A DNA stretch of 52,472 bases. Source: Edaphobacter aggregans (GTDB taxonomy: Bacteria; Acidobacteriota; Terriglobia; Terriglobales; Acidobacteriaceae). Positions 1 through 8,673 of the stretch are shown one piece after another. Made by a program: the position numbers and the translations under genes. The notes beneath the pieces were generated by a model that did no database searches, was not told the DNA's origin, and worked only from the letters and a program-made list of their open reading frames with translations. Numbering within the stretch: position 1 is the stretch's first letter; every line of letters begins with the position of its first letter. Location of the stretch: NCBI GenBank assembly GCA_022736715.1, contig DZDJ01000017.1, positions 4,823-57,294 on the forward strand. The letters are read 5' to 3'.

Positions 1-38
1 CAGGGCTGTTTCCGGTGCTCAGGGCTGTTTCCGGTGCT
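1..38. repeat. 19-bp perfect tandem duplication
   Basis: Positions 1-19 and 20-38 are identical. The repeat covers the stop codon and the sequence after the 161-residue membrane protein gene. The window begins here, so more copies may lie outside it. Confidence 0.85.
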
Positions 39-504
39 CGGCGCGGCTGATGGGTTCGGCCGCGTGGTAGGGATTGGCTGGCCGCGGTAGTGGCGCAGCT
101 TTCTGTACGGCAGAGGCTGGGTTGGTGCCGGGCTGGTTTTCCGGCGTTGGCTTGGCGGTGCTCCGAGGAGGGCGCATTTCTGCTTTTGGCGCAGGAAGGG
201 TAGTGCTTTGCTGCTGCACAGCTTTGCCAAGGTTGCGTGCCAGGCGCAGAAACAGATAGAGCACGACAAGAATGCCGAGCAATACTCCGGCTGGCACCGC
301 CAGAGCGGAAAGGGCCAGGACGTGGTCGCGCTGGGCAGCTATTTTCCCAAAGATCCGTGCCGGTATCTCGTGCGGGATTAAACCGAAGGTATAACCGACA
401 AACAGGACTCCCAAAGCCAGGTAGACCCAGCTTCCGAAGTGGGTAAACGCCCCTTTTTTGCGGGTCAGGGGAGGGTCGGTGATGCGAGCCGGATGCGATT
501 TCAT
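19..504 (-). CDS. small two-helix membrane protein, unknown function
   Basis: This 161-residue protein was not recognised. Two hydrophobic stretches are visible, around residues 25-42 and 66-88. A Pro/Ala/Lys-rich, probably disordered tail follows, so the likely topology is two membrane helices with a soluble C-terminus. It lies 120 bp downstream of the ECF sigma/anti-sigma pair on the same strand and could be the third gene of that operon, which would make it a candidate effector or membrane partner of the stress response (inference). The stop codon falls at the junction of a 19-bp tandem duplication at positions 1-38, so the end of the tail may have been reshaped by that duplication. Confidence 0.6.
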   Translation of the reverse strand: MKSHPARITDPPLTRKKGAFTHFGSWVYLALGVLFVGYTFGLIPHEIPARIFGKIAAQRDHVLALSALAVPAGVLLGILVVLYLFLRLARNLGKAVQQQSTTLPAPKAEMRPPRSTAKPTPENQPGTNPASAVQKAAPLPRPANPYHAAEPISRAEHRKQP

Positions 505-624
505 GCGTGCCTCAGCGGATGGAGCAAAGGGAGCATCTCCACTGGATTCAGACCATGGTAGCGCAAAGGGGAAGGCAGCAGAAGTGAAAAGCCTGGAACA
601 AGCGGCCTGCTGGAGGCTGCGGAG

Positions 625-861
625 TTAACAGCCCTTCTTGCACTTGGCCATAATGGCGGCCTGCAGACGGTCGCGCAGCGACGGCGACAACTCATACAGC
701 TCGTTATTGCGGTAAATCTCAATGGTTTTGCGGGTGGTGTTATAGATGACCAGGCAATGGCTGCACGTGTCAAGGTGAATCCGGATTTCCGACTCCAGCT
801 CGGCAGTCAGTTTGCCGTCGAGGTAGTCCGTCAGTTCCGCCAGGAATTCAGTGCAGGTCAC
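625..861 (-). CDS. zinc-binding anti-sigma factor (ZAS type), soluble
   Basis: A 78-residue protein with the zinc anti-sigma signature H-x3-C-x2-C (His29, Cys33, Cys36) and an upstream Cys3, matching the zf-HC2/ZAS family that sequesters ECF sigma factors. No membrane segment is present, so it should act in the cytosol, possibly as a redox or zinc-responsive switch (inference). Translation starts at GTG (859-861), which overlaps the TGA of the sigma gene by four bases. This is typical translational coupling of a sigma/anti-sigma pair. The C-terminal Cys-Lys-Lys-Gly-Cys adds two more thiols of unknown role. Confidence 0.85.
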   Translation of the reverse strand: MTCTEFLAELTDYLDGKLTAELESEIRIHLDTCSHCLVIYNTTRKTIEIYRNNELYELSPSLRDRLQAAIMAKCKKGC

Positions 862-1484
862 TTCTTGGCACTCCCATTCTTTTGTTTAAAGTAACGGCTC
901 AGTCTTTCCCGCAACTGCAACCGTGCCCGCAAAAGCCTTGACTTCACAGCTGGAACGCTCAGGCCCAGCATCTCCGCCGTTTCTTCCGTAGACAGATTCT
1001 CCACGTCGCGCAGTACAAACACGGTACGAAAACCCGGCGGCAGCCCCTGAACGGTCTTGCGCAGAATGTCGCCCAACTCAGACTGCCCGTACAACTGCTC
1101 CGGGTTCGGGCCCCAGTCGGCCAGATCACGTGGCATGGAGCCTTCCTCGGTTTCTACATCTTCGTCAATCGAAACCATTTTGCCGGTGCGGCGTTTGCGC
1201 AGCCGCATCAGGCTTTCGTTGACGGCAATCCGCACCAGCCAGGTGTAGAACTTGGAATTACCCTGGAACTGGTCGAGCTTTTCATACGCCTTCAGAAAGG
1301 CGTCCTGAACGATGTCCTCGGCGTCTTCACGGTTTTGCGTAATGTGCTGCGCAATCCGGAATACCTGCCGGTCGTACTGGCGGATGAGCTGCTCAAACGC
1401 GGCAACGTCGCCCTCCTTTGCGCGGGCCACCAATGCTACGTCGGGGTGTATCTCTTCGGTCCCTTGTGATTGGATGGTGGACAT
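858..1484 (-). CDS. ECF RNA polymerase sigma factor
   Basis: A 208-residue sigma-70 family protein of the extracytoplasmic-function class. Region 2 is at about residues 30-95, with DAEDIVQDAF and a Trp-rich promoter-melting segment. A long acidic linker follows, then region 4 near residues 145-195 with the helix-turn-helix LSVPAVKSRL. It directs RNA polymerase to a stress regulon, and the overlapping downstream gene supplies its anti-sigma factor. The start is the first ATG, but no convincing Shine-Dalgarno precedes it. A 16-bp palindrome sits just upstream (1498-1513) and may be part of the control region. Confidence 0.93.
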   Translation of the reverse strand: MSTIQSQGTEEIHPDVALVARAKEGDVAAFEQLIRQYDRQVFRIAQHITQNREDAEDIVQDAFLKAYEKLDQFQGNSKFYTWLVRIAVNESLMRLRKRRTGKMVSIDEDVETEEGSMPRDLADWGPNPEQLYGQSELGDILRKTVQGLPPGFRTVFVLRDVENLSTEETAEMLGLSVPAVKSRLLRARLQLRERLSRYFKQKNGSAKK

Positions 1485-1497
1485 GGGGAAATGTTGC

Positions 1498-1513
1498 AGG
1501 AAATACCTTTCCT
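1498..1513. promoter_or_regulatory. 16-bp palindrome upstream of the sigma gene
   Basis: AGGAAA-TACC-TTTCCT is a perfect inverted repeat 14 bp upstream of the ECF sigma start codon, in the 98-bp divergent spacer shared with the cupredoxin gene. It could be an operator or a small leader hairpin. Function is not shown. Confidence 0.35.
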
Positions 1514-1582
1514 CGGTAATGAACAGCGTGCAGTATTTAAACTGGAAGCAAAATTACTGTACAGAAAGATACTAAACGGCTC

Positions 1583-1954
1583 ATGCAGTGTCCCGCAAAG
1601 AGAACTGGTTTTCTGGTCATTTTATTAGGGTTATCGCTCTTTTTTTCAACTGGTTGCCGACGTACTCCGGTACGTGTGGTTACTTTTCGGCAGAAGATTG
1701 AGATGGAGCAGTACGACATCTGGCCAGATGTGGTCCATATTCCGCTGGGCAGTTACGTGGAATTTACGGTCACTTCCAGCGATATAGAGCATGGACTGGC
1801 CGTGGATGGGCTGGGCATCAATGAGCCGGTGCAGCCGGGGCGGACAACCATCATCCGCTTTCTGGCAGACAAACCGGGTACCTATACGATGCGTTGCAGC
1901 GTGCTTTGCGGCAAAGGGCATGACAAGATGCGCGGCACCATCATCATCCGGTAG
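1583..1954 (+). CDS. CuA-type cupredoxin lipoprotein (cytochrome oxidase subunit II-like)
   Basis: A 123-residue exported lipoprotein: hydrophobic leader at residues 9-21 and a lipobox ending at Cys25. The rest is a single cupredoxin domain related to the C-terminal part of cytochrome c oxidase subunit II. A full set of CuA-like ligands is present: His70, Cys105, Cys109, His113 and Met116, in the arrangement CSVLCGKGHDKM. It lacks the two membrane helices of a real subunit II, and no oxidase genes are nearby. It is better read as a stand-alone periplasmic copper/electron-transfer protein or copper carrier (inference). It stands alone between divergent ECF genes and the lytic transglycosylase gene. 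Confidence 0.8.
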   Translation: MQCPAKRTGFLVILLGLSLFFSTGCRRTPVRVVTFRQKIEMEQYDIWPDVVHIPLGSYVEFTVTSSDIEHGLAVDGLGINEPVQPGRTTIIRFLADKPGTYTMRCSVLCGKGHDKMRGTIIIR

Positions 1955-2032
1955 TTTGGCTGCACCAATGAAGCCTGGCAGTTCCTGTAGCGGCAAGGTT
2001 TACGATGCGGATGCCAGGTGGGCTGTGGCGCG

Positions 2033-2060
2033 TTGACATTCCCTGTGGGCCGCTTAGAGT
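2033..2060 (+). promoter_or_regulatory. sigma70-like promoter for the lytic transglycosylase
   Basis: A consensus -35 TTGACA (2033-2038) is followed after 16 bp by TAGAGT (2055-2060, 4 of 6 matches). Transcription would begin near 2067, giving a leader of about 24 nt. Confidence 0.5.
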
Positions 2061-2066
2061 CGTAAA

Positions 2067-2084
2067 CAGGGAACTATTTCCCTG
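2067..2084 (+). promoter_or_regulatory. 5'-leader hairpin before the lytic transglycosylase
   Basis: CAGGGAA and TTCCCTG form a 7-bp stem with a 4-nt loop. It starts at the predicted transcript start and ends just before the GAGG ribosome-binding site. It may stabilise the messenger or mask the site. Confidence 0.35.
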
Positions 2085-2090
2085 AGGCTC

Positions 2091-4451
2091 ATGCTGTTGA
2101 TGCTTTTCCCTGTATCCCGACTTCTGTCTTGTGTTCTGATGCTGGCTCTGGCTGGCTCGCTGCCGGTAAAACCCCTTGAGGGCCAAACCAGCACTCACCA
2201 CAAAACCACCACGACCAGAAAGACCAGCAAGAGCACGAAGAAGCGCACGGCGACGACGCATAAGCCTGCCGCGCGGGCCCATCGCAAGACCAGCACGACT
2301 CGGCGCAAACCGCAGGCGCGTACGCGCACGCATCGCCACCGGAGCGTGCCGACGGCGCGCAGTCGCAGCCTGCGCCGGGCCTTTGTGGCGTCGTCGCAAC
2401 TGCGGCCGATGGCGCAGCAACTGACGGCCATGCGCACTCCGGCGGCGTATGCAGGGGTGTTAAATTACGCGCGCAGCCACACGGGGGAGGCATCGGCGGC
2501 GGCGTATCTGGCATTGGGCCATGCGTATCTGCTGGATCGCCGTTATGCAGAAGCGGCCCACAGCTTCCACACTGCTCTGGAACGTGGCAAGGCGCTGGAT
2601 GATTATGCCGAATATCTGGAGGCGCAGGCCGATTTGCAGGGGGGCAATGGCGCGCAGGCAGATACCTTGCTGCAGGGCTTTGCGAAGCGGCATCCGGACA
2701 GTATTTTTACGGAGGGCATTCCAGTTTTGCTGGCCAGCGCCTATCTGCAGCAGCAGAACCAGCAGGCTGCCTTGCAGGTATTGCTGCCACTGCGCAACCA
2801 GATGATCGGCGGGCACTCGGATTTTCTTTACATCTTGGGCCGGGCCTACCAGTTGAGCGGCGACACGGCGCAGGCCACGGCCGTGTACCGGCGTCTGTAT
2901 GATTCCTTTCCGCTGAGTGGCGAGGCGCAGAAGGCGGTGGACCAGTTGCAGCAGATGGGCGCTGCTCCGCTGACGGCGAGCGAACGCAGAAGACATGCCG
3001 ACAGCCTGTTTGCCGCAGGCCGCTATGGCGATGCTGTGAACGATTACGATGCGCTGGCCCGCATGGTGTCGGCAGGATCGCCGGACTGGGCGGATTTCCA
3101 GATTCGTGCGGCGGCCTGCCGGTTGAAGCTGAAGAAACTGAGCCGCCGGGATGCGGAAAAGCTGCCGGACGTGGATGGAGAGCCGGGCGCACTGCGGCTG
3201 TATGTGCTGGCGGAACTGGCGCGGAATGACAACGATGCCTCACGCCAGCAGGCGATTCTCCGCCAGATGGTGCAGCGGTTTCCTGCCAGTCCGTGGCTGG
3301 GGCAGGCGCTGTACTCCGGCGGCAACATGTATCTGCTGAGCCGGGACTATCCTAAAGCAATCGACCAGTATTCGACCCTGTTCCGGCTCTTTCCGCGCAG
3401 CCGGCTGGCGCCTTCCAGTCACTGGCGCGCGGCCTGGCTGAATTATCGTTTGCGGAACTATTCGGAGGCGGCGCGGCTGATGGATGAGCAGTTGCAGATG
3501 TATGCCGGTGGAGCGGAGATTCCAAATGCCCTCTACTGGCGCGGCCGCATTTATGAGGAGGAGGAGCACAACATTGGCCAGGCGGAGAACTACTACCGCG
3601 TGCTGGCTGCAACCTTCCGCAACTACTACTACGCAATGCTGGCGCGGCAGCGGCTGAGTGTGTTGCCGCCGCGGCAGGCGCAGCCGGTGGCGTTGCTGGC
3701 TACGGTGAAGCCGCCAGTGGCTCCGGATCTGTCAGCCGATCTGCCGGAAGATGATATTCATCTGATTAAGGCCCGCCTGCTGGCGAATGCGGCACTGAAT
3801 GAGTACATTGCGCCGGAGATAGAAGCCAGCGAGGACAGCTCCAGTTGGGGCGACTATGCGCAGGCGGAGATTTACGCATCCTATGGCGAGTACTTCCGTG
3901 CCTTGCAGGTGATGAAGCGCAGCAGTGTCCCGTTTCTACAACTGACAGTGGACCAGGTGCCGATGGCGTACTGGAAGCTGTTGTTCCCGCGGCCCTACTG
4001 GGCGGATCTGAATGCCGATGCCAGCAGGAATGGCCTGGATCCGTACCTGGTGGCTTCGCTGGTGCGGCAGGAGTCGGAGTTCAATCCGGGCGCGGTCTCC
4101 CATGCGAATGCGTATGGCTTGATGCAGTTGCTGCCGGTGGTGGGAAAAAAGCTGGCGCGCGGGGAAGGCAACCGGCGCTTCACGGCGGCGCAGTTGCTGA
4201 ATCCGGTTACGAACCTGCGGCTGGGCACGGTGTATCTGAGCAGCGTGATCGGCAGCTTTGATGGACAGATGGAATACGCGCTGGCTGCTTACAACGCTGG
4301 TAATTCGCGCGTGCGTGAGTGGCTGGCCGCGGGCGGGTACAAGGACATTCCGGAGTTTGTGGAGTCGATTCCGTTTTCTGAGACGCGTGGCTATGTGGAA
4401 TCGATCCTGCGTAACCGGGAAATGTACCGTCAGGTTTATGGCCCGCGCTGA
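2091..4451 (+). CDS. TPR-containing soluble lytic murein transglycosylase (Slt-like)
   Basis: A 786-residue exported enzyme that cleaves peptidoglycan glycan strands to 1,6-anhydromuropeptides. It has a signal peptide at about residues 1-30 and a Lys/Arg/Thr-rich basic low-complexity segment at about 32-100. A long series of TPR-like helical repeats follows (about 115-540), then a C-terminal goose-type lysozyme/SLT domain near residues 640-780. That domain shows the catalytic Glu in RQESEFNPGAVS, then YGLMQLLP and AAYNAGNSRV. The architecture resembles E. coli Slt70 with extra N-terminal repeats. The start ATG has GAGG at a suitable distance. The basic N-terminal region could bind the wall or DNA (inference). 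Confidence 0.92.
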   Translation: MLLMLFPVSRLLSCVLMLALAGSLPVKPLEGQTSTHHKTTTTRKTSKSTKKRTATTHKPAARAHRKTSTTRRKPQARTRTHRHRSVPTARSRSLRRAFVASSQLRPMAQQLTAMRTPAAYAGVLNYARSHTGEASAAAYLALGHAYLLDRRYAEAAHSFHTALERGKALDDYAEYLEAQADLQGGNGAQADTLLQGFAKRHPDSIFTEGIPVLLASAYLQQQNQQAALQVLLPLRNQMIGGHSDFLYILGRAYQLSGDTAQATAVYRRLYDSFPLSGEAQKAVDQLQQMGAAPLTASERRRHADSLFAAGRYGDAVNDYDALARMVSAGSPDWADFQIRAAACRLKLKKLSRRDAEKLPDVDGEPGALRLYVLAELARNDNDASRQQAILRQMVQRFPASPWLGQALYSGGNMYLLSRDYPKAIDQYSTLFRLFPRSRLAPSSHWRAAWLNYRLRNYSEAARLMDEQLQMYAGGAEIPNALYWRGRIYEEEEHNIGQAENYYRVLAATFRNYYYAMLARQRLSVLPPRQAQPVALLATVKPPVAPDLSADLPEDDIHLIKARLLANAALNEYIAPEIEASEDSSSWGDYAQAEIYASYGEYFRALQVMKRSSVPFLQLTVDQVPMAYWKLLFPRPYWADLNADASRNGLDPYLVASLVRQESEFNPGAVSHANAYGLMQLLPVVGKKLARGEGNRRFTAAQLLNPVTNLRLGTVYLSSVIGSFDGQMEYALAAYNAGNSRVREWLAAGGYKDIPEFVESIPFSETRGYVESILRNREMYRQVYGPR

Positions 4452-4504
4452 GCCGATGCCGGTGGCACGTCACTGTGTGGTAACCGAAGGATGCAAATTC
4501 GTCA

Positions 4505-4532
4505 TTGACAGTTCATCCGGATGCTTTAAGAT
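4505..4532 (+). promoter_or_regulatory. sigma70-like promoter for the small Cys-rich protein
   Basis: A perfect TTGACA (4505-4510) is followed after 16 bp by TAAGAT (4527-4532). It lies about 100 bp before the 87-codon gene, in the spacer after the transglycosylase gene. Confidence 0.45.
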
Positions 4533-4632
4533 GAGCGTCAAAGAAGCTGCTTGTCCGGCTTCTGGAGAAGAACGGCACTGACGCATCCTGAATGGTCGTA
4601 GTACGCATCGCGTTACACGCAAAGGGGGTCGC

Positions 4633-4896
4633 ATGGTGGCTGATTTGCATTTGCTGGAAGAATGGATTCCGGAGCAGATGGAGCCGGGAACGCTGTTCGT
4701 GCTGGAAAACCCTGGAGAACGAGGAGAAACGAACAATCCCTACTGGGCGGTGTTGTCCTGCCCATCCTGTGGGTGTGTGGGGCTGATTACGCGGCATCAA
4801 TTTGCAGGGATGGAACACGTCATCTGCGGCTCTATGACCTGCTCGGCGGAATACATGCTTTGCGAAGAGGGAATACGGTACCGCCAGCCACATTAG
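4633..4896 (+). CDS. small zinc-ribbon-like hypothetical protein
   Basis: An 87-residue acidic protein that was not recognised. It carries CPSCGC in the middle and further cysteines toward the C-terminus (CGSMTC and a later Cys), an arrangement that could make a zinc ribbon. No membrane segment or signal peptide is seen. The gene has its own promoter candidate, a GGGGG Shine-Dalgarno a few bases before the ATG, and a strong terminator just downstream, so it is probably a real monocistronic gene. Function unknown. Confidence 0.7.
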   Translation: MVADLHLLEEWIPEQMEPGTLFVLENPGERGETNNPYWAVLSCPSCGCVGLITRHQFAGMEHVICGSMTCSAEYMLCEEGIRYRQPH

Positions 4897-4924
4897 GCAG
4901 ATCAGAAAAATCGAGTTGCAACAC

Positions 4925-4958
4925 AAAAGGCTGCTCCACGATGGTGGGGCAGTCTTTT
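4925..4958 (+). terminator. Rho-independent terminator
   Basis: AAAAG-CTGC-CCAC pairs with GTGG-GCAG-CTTTT around a short loop, with single mismatches. The element starts 28 bp after the stop of the small Cys-rich gene and ends in a T-run. Confidence 0.8.
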
Positions 4959-5125
4959 GTGCTTTGGGGTGGTCAAGGTGCAATCAGGAGTGCACGGCGG
5001 TAATGGTATCGAGACGCGAAATCCTCTGCAATCACATATAAAATCGGTTAAGTAAGAGGCTTTATCTTCCATCTGACCTACTGGGAGAGTATAACGTTGG
5101 GGAAGGATTTTCAGGGCCGGACCCA

Positions 5126-8100
5126 ATGCAAAACAAAAAACAGATATTTTCTGCCAGCCTTGTGTGGATGGTTGCATCCGCTGTACTTCTGCTCTGCTCC
5201 TCCGTTGCGCATGCGCAGACGTCTGGCCACTGGCCTGCTTATGGCCCCTACAATGGCGTCTTCCTGCCGGATGGCAACAGCCTGCTGAAGCCAATGGACA
5301 AACAGGACTTCCTGCAGAGCGCGACTGCACCGTGGACGATCACATGCTGGTATCAGAGCGAGGGCCCGATGCCCTCGTCCACACTGATTGCCGGCATCGG
5401 CAACCCAGCGGACGAGGACTCACGCTATCTTGGCGTGGAGCATGGCAAACCGGTGCTGCGGCTTGGGCAACGGAACGTGCTGAAGGGTGAGGCTGTTTCG
5501 GCGCTGAAGGGCTGGCACTTTCTTGCGGCAAGCTATGATGGTCTGGGACTGCACTTGTACAGCGACGGCAAAGCTGTTGCCAGTGGCAAGCTGCTGCTGG
5601 GGCCCGTGGCTCCAGTACTGCAGATGGCGCCGGAAATGGTCCCGCTTGTTGGTGGAAAGCACTTCGGTGGCAGAATCGCCGGATTCAGCATTTACCGTAA
5701 TGCGCTGAGTGCGGATGCGGTCCGGGCCATGTATGCGCAGAAGCCGGACTTTGCGGTGATCAACTTTGAGCAGGCATCGAAGAGCTGGCCAGTGCAGACG
5801 CGCGGCTGGGCTGGCTATGACGCGCCGCAGAACCCGTCCCAGATGCCGCACTCGGCAGCGCCATTTTCGCGCCCGGTCGCCAAGCCGATGCCGCCAGCGC
5901 GCACAACGCTGCGACCCGTGGGCCAGAATACGTGGGAACTGGATGGTGGCTGGCAGTTGATTGCAGCGCCGAAGGTTGCCGCCAGCGGGGCAGAGATTGC
6001 AACCAGCAGCTTCGATGCAAAAGGCTGGCTGGCGGCCACTGTGCCGGGAACGGTGCTGACGACGATGGTGGATCGCGGCATCTATCCCGATCCGTATTAT
6101 GGGCTGAATAATCTGGACATTCCGGAATCGCTGAACAAGCAGGACTATTGGTATCGCGTTGTGTTTTCTCCAGCAACGACGCTGGATGGCCGCAACTTCG
6201 TACTCACCTTCAACGGTATTAATTACGCGGCGGAGGTTTGGCTGAATGGCAAGCGGCTTGGCGGCATTCAGGGCGCATTTCTTCGCGGAATGTTTGATGT
6301 GACCGGACTGTTGCATCCGGGGCAGAAGAATGTGCTGGCTGTTCGCGTGTCGCCACCACCGCATCCGGGGATTCCGCAGGAGCAATCGATCAAGGGTGGG
6401 CCAGGAGAGAACGGGGGCATTCTATGTCTGGATGGGCCAACCTTTGTGGAGACTGAGGGATGGGACTGGGTTCCTGGCATTCGTGATCGTGACACCGGCA
6501 TCTGGCAGAATGTGACGCTGACAGCGACGCGGCAGGTGCAGATTGGCGATGTCCAGGTGGTGACAGTGCTGCCGCTGCCGCAGACGGACCACGCAGACGT
6601 GGACATTACCGTCCCGGTGACAAATCTTTCCAGCGCCCCCGTGCAAGGCAGCCTGCAGGCAAGTTTTGAGGGCGTTGCCATCAGCAAGCAGGTGACATTG
6701 CCCGCGGGCGAGAGCAGCATTCGGCTGACGCCGACCGACTTTCCACAACTGATGGTGCGGCATCCGCGGCTATGGTGGCCGAATGGGTATGGAGAGCCGA
6801 ATCTGTACCACCTGAAGGTGAGCTTCAGCACGCAGGCAGGCACGTCTGACACAAAGCATCTGCATTTTGGCATTCGTGAAGTTACTTACGAGTTGACGCT
6901 GTACGATGCAACCGGACACTTGCGCCGCGTGGAGATTTTACCGACGACGGCGGGTCTGCGCGGCGAGAAGATCGTGGATGTGAGTCACGAAGGAATGCGG
7001 CAAATTCCGGATGGCTGGGTGGCCACGTTGTTGCCCGGAGCGGAGCATTCGTCTGCGGTGCTTCCGGTGAGCGATGCGACCGGCTCCACGGACATGGTGA
7101 TCAAGGTGAACGGCGTCAGGATTGCTGCGCGCGGCGGCAACTGGGGCATGGACGATGCGATGAAGCGCGTCTCCCGCGCTCGGCTGGAACCGTATTTTCG
7201 CCTGCACCGGGATGCGCATCTCAACATTATTCGCAACTGGGTTGGGCAGAACACGGAAGCGGCATTCTACGACCTGGCAGATGAATATGGCCTGATGGTG
7301 TGGAACGACTTCTGGGCCTCGACGCAGAATGACAATCTGGAGCCGGAAGACCCGGCGCTGTTTCTGAAGAATGCGCGCGATACGATTCTGCGCTACCGGA
7401 ACCATCCCTCGATTGTGCTGTGGTGCGGACGGAATGAAGGCGTGCCGCAGCCGATCATCAATCAGGGACTGGACGAGTTGATCCGCACGCTGGATGGAAC
7501 CCGGTATTACTCGCCGAGTTCGAACCGTGTGAACCTGCGCGACAGCGGCCCGTACAGTTATCGTTCGCCGCAGACGTATTACAGCATCAATCATGGCTTT
7601 TCGGTGGAGATGGGAACACCTTCCATGTCCACACTGGAGTCTTTCAAAGCATCTGTGCCGAAGGCTGACCAGTGGCCGATCAGCGACGATTGGGCGTATC
7701 ACGACTGGCACCAGATGGGGAACGGCGATGTGCATCCATTCATGCAGCATCTGGACGCGGAGTTTGGGGCGCCGACAGGTCTGGAGGATTTTGAGCGGAA
7801 GGCGCAGATGATGAATTATGTGGATTATCGGGCCATCTTTGAGGGCTTTAATGCGCACTTATGGAAGCCAAATAGCGGGCGTTTGCTGTGGATGACGCAA
7901 CCGGCGTGGCCCAGCACGATGTGGCAGATCCTGAGTTCCGATTACGACACGCAGGCCTCTTTCTATGGCGTGATGAAGGCGTGCGAGCCGGTGCATGTGC
8001 AACTCGATTTGACGAATGACGCTGTGCAGATTGTGAACACCACGCGGGAGCCGCTGCAGGGACTGATGGTGAAGGCATCTGTATATTCGCTGGAGAACAA

Positions 8101-8608
8101 GCTGTTACTGAGTGCGACGCAAACAGACATTACTTCTGCCGCGGATGCGATGACTTCTTCGCTGAAGTTGCAACTGGCGCAGTGGATGGAGACGCAGACC
8201 GTGCTTGTGCAGTTACAGTTGCTGGATGCCAACGGTAAGAATCTGTCCCGTAATTTGTACTGGCTCAGTGCAAATGAGGACAACTATCGCCAACTGGACG
8301 CTCTGCCGCGCGTGTCCCTGACTGCAATGGCAACTTCGGAGCGTATGGGACCAGAAGTGCACGTGCATGTGCAGTTAGTGAATGGTAGCGGCACGGCGGC
8401 GCTGATGGGCAAGATGACGCTGGAGAGCGCAACTACGCATGACCGCATATTGCCGGCATATTACACGGACAACTACATTTCGCTTCTGCCAGGAGAAAAG
8501 CGCGAAGTGGAGATTGATTATCCGGAAAGTGCAGTGAAGGGCGCGGCTGCTGTTGCACTGCGCGGTTGGAATGTATCGCATGTAGTGGTTCCAGTTGCAA
8601 CGCACTGA
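5126..8608 (+). CDS. secreted LamG-containing glycoside hydrolase family 2 enzyme
   Basis: A 1160-residue exported glycosidase. The signal peptide covers residues 1-31. A concanavalin/LamG-like lectin domain spans about 45-220, and the GH2 sugar-binding sandwich about 265-440. Ig-like GH2 modules follow to about 610, then the TIM-barrel catalytic domain and C-terminal beta modules. The acid/base Glu is seen in WCGRNEG near residue 771, and a candidate nucleophile Glu in DAEFGAP near 878. The best family fit is the exo-beta-glucosaminidase/beta-mannosidase side of GH2. The exact substrate cannot be told from sequence. A segment of about 75 residues between the Ig module and the barrel (around 605-680) looks inserted. 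Start chosen at the ATG giving an intact leader peptide. Confidence 0.9.
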   Translation: MQNKKQIFSASLVWMVASAVLLLCSSVAHAQTSGHWPAYGPYNGVFLPDGNSLLKPMDKQDFLQSATAPWTITCWYQSEGPMPSSTLIAGIGNPADEDSRYLGVEHGKPVLRLGQRNVLKGEAVSALKGWHFLAASYDGLGLHLYSDGKAVASGKLLLGPVAPVLQMAPEMVPLVGGKHFGGRIAGFSIYRNALSADAVRAMYAQKPDFAVINFEQASKSWPVQTRGWAGYDAPQNPSQMPHSAAPFSRPVAKPMPPARTTLRPVGQNTWELDGGWQLIAAPKVAASGAEIATSSFDAKGWLAATVPGTVLTTMVDRGIYPDPYYGLNNLDIPESLNKQDYWYRVVFSPATTLDGRNFVLTFNGINYAAEVWLNGKRLGGIQGAFLRGMFDVTGLLHPGQKNVLAVRVSPPPHPGIPQEQSIKGGPGENGGILCLDGPTFVETEGWDWVPGIRDRDTGIWQNVTLTATRQVQIGDVQVVTVLPLPQTDHADVDITVPVTNLSSAPVQGSLQASFEGVAISKQVTLPAGESSIRLTPTDFPQLMVRHPRLWWPNGYGEPNLYHLKVSFSTQAGTSDTKHLHFGIREVTYELTLYDATGHLRRVEILPTTAGLRGEKIVDVSHEGMRQIPDGWVATLLPGAEHSSAVLPVSDATGSTDMVIKVNGVRIAARGGNWGMDDAMKRVSRARLEPYFRLHRDAHLNIIRNWVGQNTEAAFYDLADEYGLMVWNDFWASTQNDNLEPEDPALFLKNARDTILRYRNHPSIVLWCGRNEGVPQPIINQGLDELIRTLDGTRYYSPSSNRVNLRDSGPYSYRSPQTYYSINHGFSVEMGTPSMSTLESFKASVPKADQWPISDDWAYHDWHQMGNGDVHPFMQHLDAEFGAPTGLEDFERKAQMMNYVDYRAIFEGFNAHLWKPNSGRLLWMTQPAWPSTMWQILSSDYDTQASFYGVMKACEPVHVQLDLTNDAVQIVNTTREPLQGLMVKASVYSLENKLLLSATQTDITSAADAMTSSLKLQLAQWMETQTVLVQLQLLDANGKNLSRNLYWLSANEDNYRQLDALPRVSLTAMATSERMGPEVHVHVQLVNGSGTAALMGKMTLESATTHDRILPAYYTDNYISLLPGEKREVEIDYPESAVKGAAAVALRGWNVSHVVVPVATH

Positions 8609-8673
8609 ATAATCTTTGGGGCTGCAGAAGGCCATTCCACGTGATTGCTCTTGATCGGGTGTAGACTACCGTC

